Source: Dromaius novaehollandiae
Taxonomy: Eukaryota; Chordata; Aves; Casuariiformes; Dromaiidae
Direction: 5' to 3'
Assembly: GCF_036370855.1 (NCBI RefSeq)
Contig: NC_088105.1
Location: forward strand, 6,577,619-6,641,618
DNA length: 64,000 nt
This document shows positions 61,591 to 64,000 of the stretch, piece by piece; position 1 is the stretch's first letter, and each line of letters begins with the position of its first letter. The translations under genes were made by a program, and so were the position numbers. The notes below the pieces were generated by a model that saw nothing but the letters and a program-made list of their open reading frames with translations, was not told the origin of the DNA and ran no database searches.

Positions 61591-62500
61591 TATGTCAGGA
61601 GGCCACTCGTTATTCTCCCATTTTTGCGTCCCACCCAAATCTGCCTTAATGGATCACGTCTTACAGGCAACACTTCTGTCTCCGAGGTTATCAGATACCT
61701 TTACGCCTAACTGAGGTCCGCCTGTTTCTGGTAAAAGGAAAAACAAAGATCTGATAATCCCTATATAACAAATTCCCGACCACCCCGCGGGTAAAAATTT
61801 ATATGCTGTGTCCACAGATCCAATAATGCCCCTTCTTAGCTCTGATGCTCTGAGCAAATGGCCTGTCTATCCCTGGTGGGAACTGAAAGTAAGTTGTGTC
61901 TCTGTTGCCCAGAGGGCTGACCAATGTGACCGTCCCATCACCTATTTTGGCTGGTACAATACCAAGCCCCAGAAGCGCCTTCCCATTTGCAGGTTTGCTT
62001 GTAAGGGGGATAATTGGATCGTTGGAGAGTTAAAGTTTCATTTTTGTTTGACCAGTATCCCTCAAATCCCCGATTGTGCCCCGTTTCATCGAGCCACGTC
62101 CATAAGTGGAGATTCCCGTCTTTATCGAGTGGCTTACGAGCGAGTGTCCATCGACATTTACTTTCCCCCACTTCGATCCCTCCCTCCTGGGTACGATTTA
62201 AACAATATTGCCCCATGGCTGGAAACTGAATTGGCCAGGTCCCACTGTCGTCCCACGTGTCGTCCGCGGTTTCGCTATAATTGCTTACGATCTGGTCTGG
62301 GGTGAGGGGTGTGGACGTCCACGGCCAGCTTGATAACCCTAGCGGTCCTCCGCAAACCCAGCAGTGGCTTAAATTGAAAGTTTGGCTTACTGCTTTCGCC
62401 AGCAACATGAACTCGTTGTTCTCGAAGGGATTAAATGGGTTGGGGGAAGGTAGAGGGAGTGGTCGTTCGTCGCCCTCATGGATGCATCCTTGAATCTAGA
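61590..62500 (-). pseudogene. env: ERV env surface (SU) subunit, frameshifted
   Basis: The open part 62408-61938 has LSHCWVCGGP (a CXXC motif as in gammaretrovirus-type SU), several N-X-S/T sites and well-spaced cysteines. A frame change follows near 61940, then text ending GHYWICG. A second change near 61815 leads to FLPAGWSGICYIG and FFLLP, typical of the SU C-terminal region. A stop at about 61654 precedes GGTQKWENNEWPP, after which env is interrupted by the inserted block. The start and signal peptide region (62600-62410) has at least one stop. It is not functional. Confidence 0.75.
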
Positions 62501-62599
62501 TGGTCCAGAGCAGTAGATGCATCTTGGTCAGACCACCACCTTTGAAAACAGAAATAAGAACAAACTCGCTCCTCGGGTCAGGAGGAGGGAATAATACAT

Positions 62600-64000
62600 T
62601 TTGTGTGAATCTTGTAGGTTTTCCCACTAGCATCTTTTGCTCTCCGAATATATTTATTATTCTATTAACCTCCCAGGCATTTTGCTCCCAAAAAGGAAGC
62701 CATTCCAGGCAGCCTTTGAACACCGTATGTGAGTCCGTGTAGATGTGTACAGGGGAAGTAGCCTGGCTTTTGCATTGGGATACGCTCCACACTGCAGCCA
62801 GCTCTCCCACCTGCGCACTGCCCTCTCCCTCTGTAATGATCTGCTCCTTAGTCCCCACTTGGAGCGCCACAGCCCGGTATCTCCAGGTTTTTCCTTCCCA
62901 CTTTGAGGAAGCATCTGTGAACCATGCATTTAGGATCTGATCGGAAAATGTGGGAGCTACTTGAATTACAGACGGAAGTTGGGGGGTTTCTTTATTCAAG
63001 TCTGCCTCATCTTGTATATTTAATACTTTAGTGGCTCCCTCTGTTACGGAGAAGATTTCACAATAATGCTCTATTTGTGCATACCATTTTCGTACAGAGG
63101 CTCTCTGAGCCACCCCGTCAGGGGGCAGGGTCCCTGCCAGGACTGCTTTGGTCACTTTAAACGGACCTCGGAGAACTATGGTTTGCTTTCGAATAGCTCG
63201 TTCAGCCTCTCTTACAGCAAGGCTGACTACAAACAGCCCCTTCTCCCACAGGTGGATAAAGAGCCCAGTCCGGGCAAATCCCCATTCGATCTGGATAGGG
63301 TCAGTGGGGTGGATTGGCCCCAAAGCTTGGTAGGCGTTTGCCTCAAAAACCCGCAGCCACAATGCCTCATCGTGGACCGAGGTCCACTCCCAGTGAGCCC
63401 TTTTCCGTAGTAAGTCATATAATGGCCTGGCAATAATTGAAAAATTGGGAATGTGCTTCCTCCAGGATACGAGTAGCCCTAGAGCGTGTTGCAGGTCCTT
63501 TTTGGACTCCAGCATTTTAACTGAGTCTAATGAGGACAGGATATCCAGGGGAATGCAGGTCATCCCCCTCCTCCACCAGATTCCCAGAAATTTTACTTCA
63601 CTGGAGGGAGTTTGGATCTTTTCGAGTGGAATTATCAGCCCTACCTGCTCTAGGTGAGCAATAATGTCACGCTGTGTTTTCTCAACGTCCTCTACCTGGC
63701 TCCCTCCCACGAGCACATCATCTATGTATTGATAAATTTTGACTTCTGCCTGTATGGGGACAGTTTCAAGCTCTTGTGCTAGCGCATGATGGGCTAGTGT
63801 AGGGGAGTGCTTGTACCCCTGAGGTAGCCGAGTGAATGTGTATTGCTGTCCCTCCCACGTGAAGGCAAAACGCTCTTGGTCCTCAGGCTGCAAAGAGACC
63901 GTAAAAAACATGTCTTTGACATCGATTGTTGCCATCACAGGGTGGGACTGCTCCTGGATAGTCGCTATTAATTCAGCAATGTTTGGCACAGCTGCCATCA
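62600..64000 (-). CDS. pol: ERV pol: reverse transcriptase and RNase H, open, partial
   Basis: A single open frame runs from the window end to 62496 (500 codons in the window). RT motifs in order from the first Met in the window: DVKDMFF (residues 26-32, catalytic Asp), RLPQGYKHSPTL (57-68), YIDD (91-94) and VKFLG (135-139). RNase H follows with TDASS (Asp 362), VGELAAVW (Glu 399) and YTDSH (Asp 422); the fourth catalytic Asp is not reached. The last 35 or so codons after about 62600 no longer look like pol and probably belong to the env leader, so RNase H passes directly into env with no integrase. WEGQQYTF and the LLVSWRKHIPNF-type connection suggest ERV-L-like affinity. The RT N-terminus is off the window. 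Confidence 0.85.

Larger units (their letters stand above)
59282..64000 (-). mobile_element. Mosaic endogenous retrovirus, 3' part (continues past the window end)
   Basis: Read on the minus strand: RT and RNase H (64000-62600), env surface part (62500-61590), a misplaced integrase-gag-protease block (61590-61050), env transmembrane part (61050-60610), purine tract and LTR (60423-59282). Gag and env are of gammaretrovirus-like (class I) type, whereas the RT is closer in feel to ERV-L-like (class III) pol. Integrase is missing from its normal place. The 5' half lies outside the window. The RT frame is open, but env is broken, so it could not make virus unaided. Confidence 0.85.

Noticed and set aside
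1-64000. tRNA, rRNA, CRISPR or bacterial operon features
   Set aside because: No cloverleaf with a GGTTCRA-type arm, no rRNA conserved blocks and no spaced direct-repeat array were seen; the window is vertebrate nuclear DNA.

Overview
The window looks like bird (or at least archosaur) nuclear DNA. It is mostly AT-rich and non-coding, with a few CR1 LINE fragments carrying typical CR1 ORF2 and 3'-end signatures, rare worn MIR-like SINEs, one CpG island, and two endogenous retroviruses (ERVs) at the ends. It contains no prokaryotic-style operons, CRISPR arrays, rRNA or recognisable tRNA genes. Most long open frames in the middle are chance ORFs. Layout: (1) 1-1.74 kb, + strand: an unusual chimera in which a processed copy of the cellular gene VAPB sits between a class II ERV gag piece and an RNase H-integrase piece of pol. 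(2) 1.95-7.9 kb, - strand: a run of ORF segments bounded by good splice signals, best read as the 3' exons of a multi-exon gene I cannot name. (3) 7.9-31.8 kb: non-coding, with a near-perfect 38-bp hairpin (13.47-13.55 kb) and an internally deleted CR1 (17.5-18.9 kb). (4) 31.8-32.6 kb: a CpG-island promoter with a G-quadruplex-type GGGGT repeat, followed by a cleanly spliced 73-nt exon on the + strand. (5) 32.6-59.3 kb: non-coding, with three CR1 fragments, an MIR-like copy, a perfect six-unit heat-shock-element array (37.3 kb) and several palindromes. (6) 59.28-64.0 kb, - strand: an ERV with a long LTR, a broken env, a long open RT-RNase H frame running off the window end, and a misplaced integrase-gag-protease block inside env. 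The two most notable objects are the gag-VAPB-pol chimera, which has the layout of a gene captured by a retrovirus (reading frame continuous at both junctions, cellular membrane anchor replaced by pol), and the mosaic ERV, where template switching appears to have placed integrase, gag and protease segments inside env and joined RNase H directly to env without integrase. All identifications rest on reading translated motifs by eye; no database search was possible.
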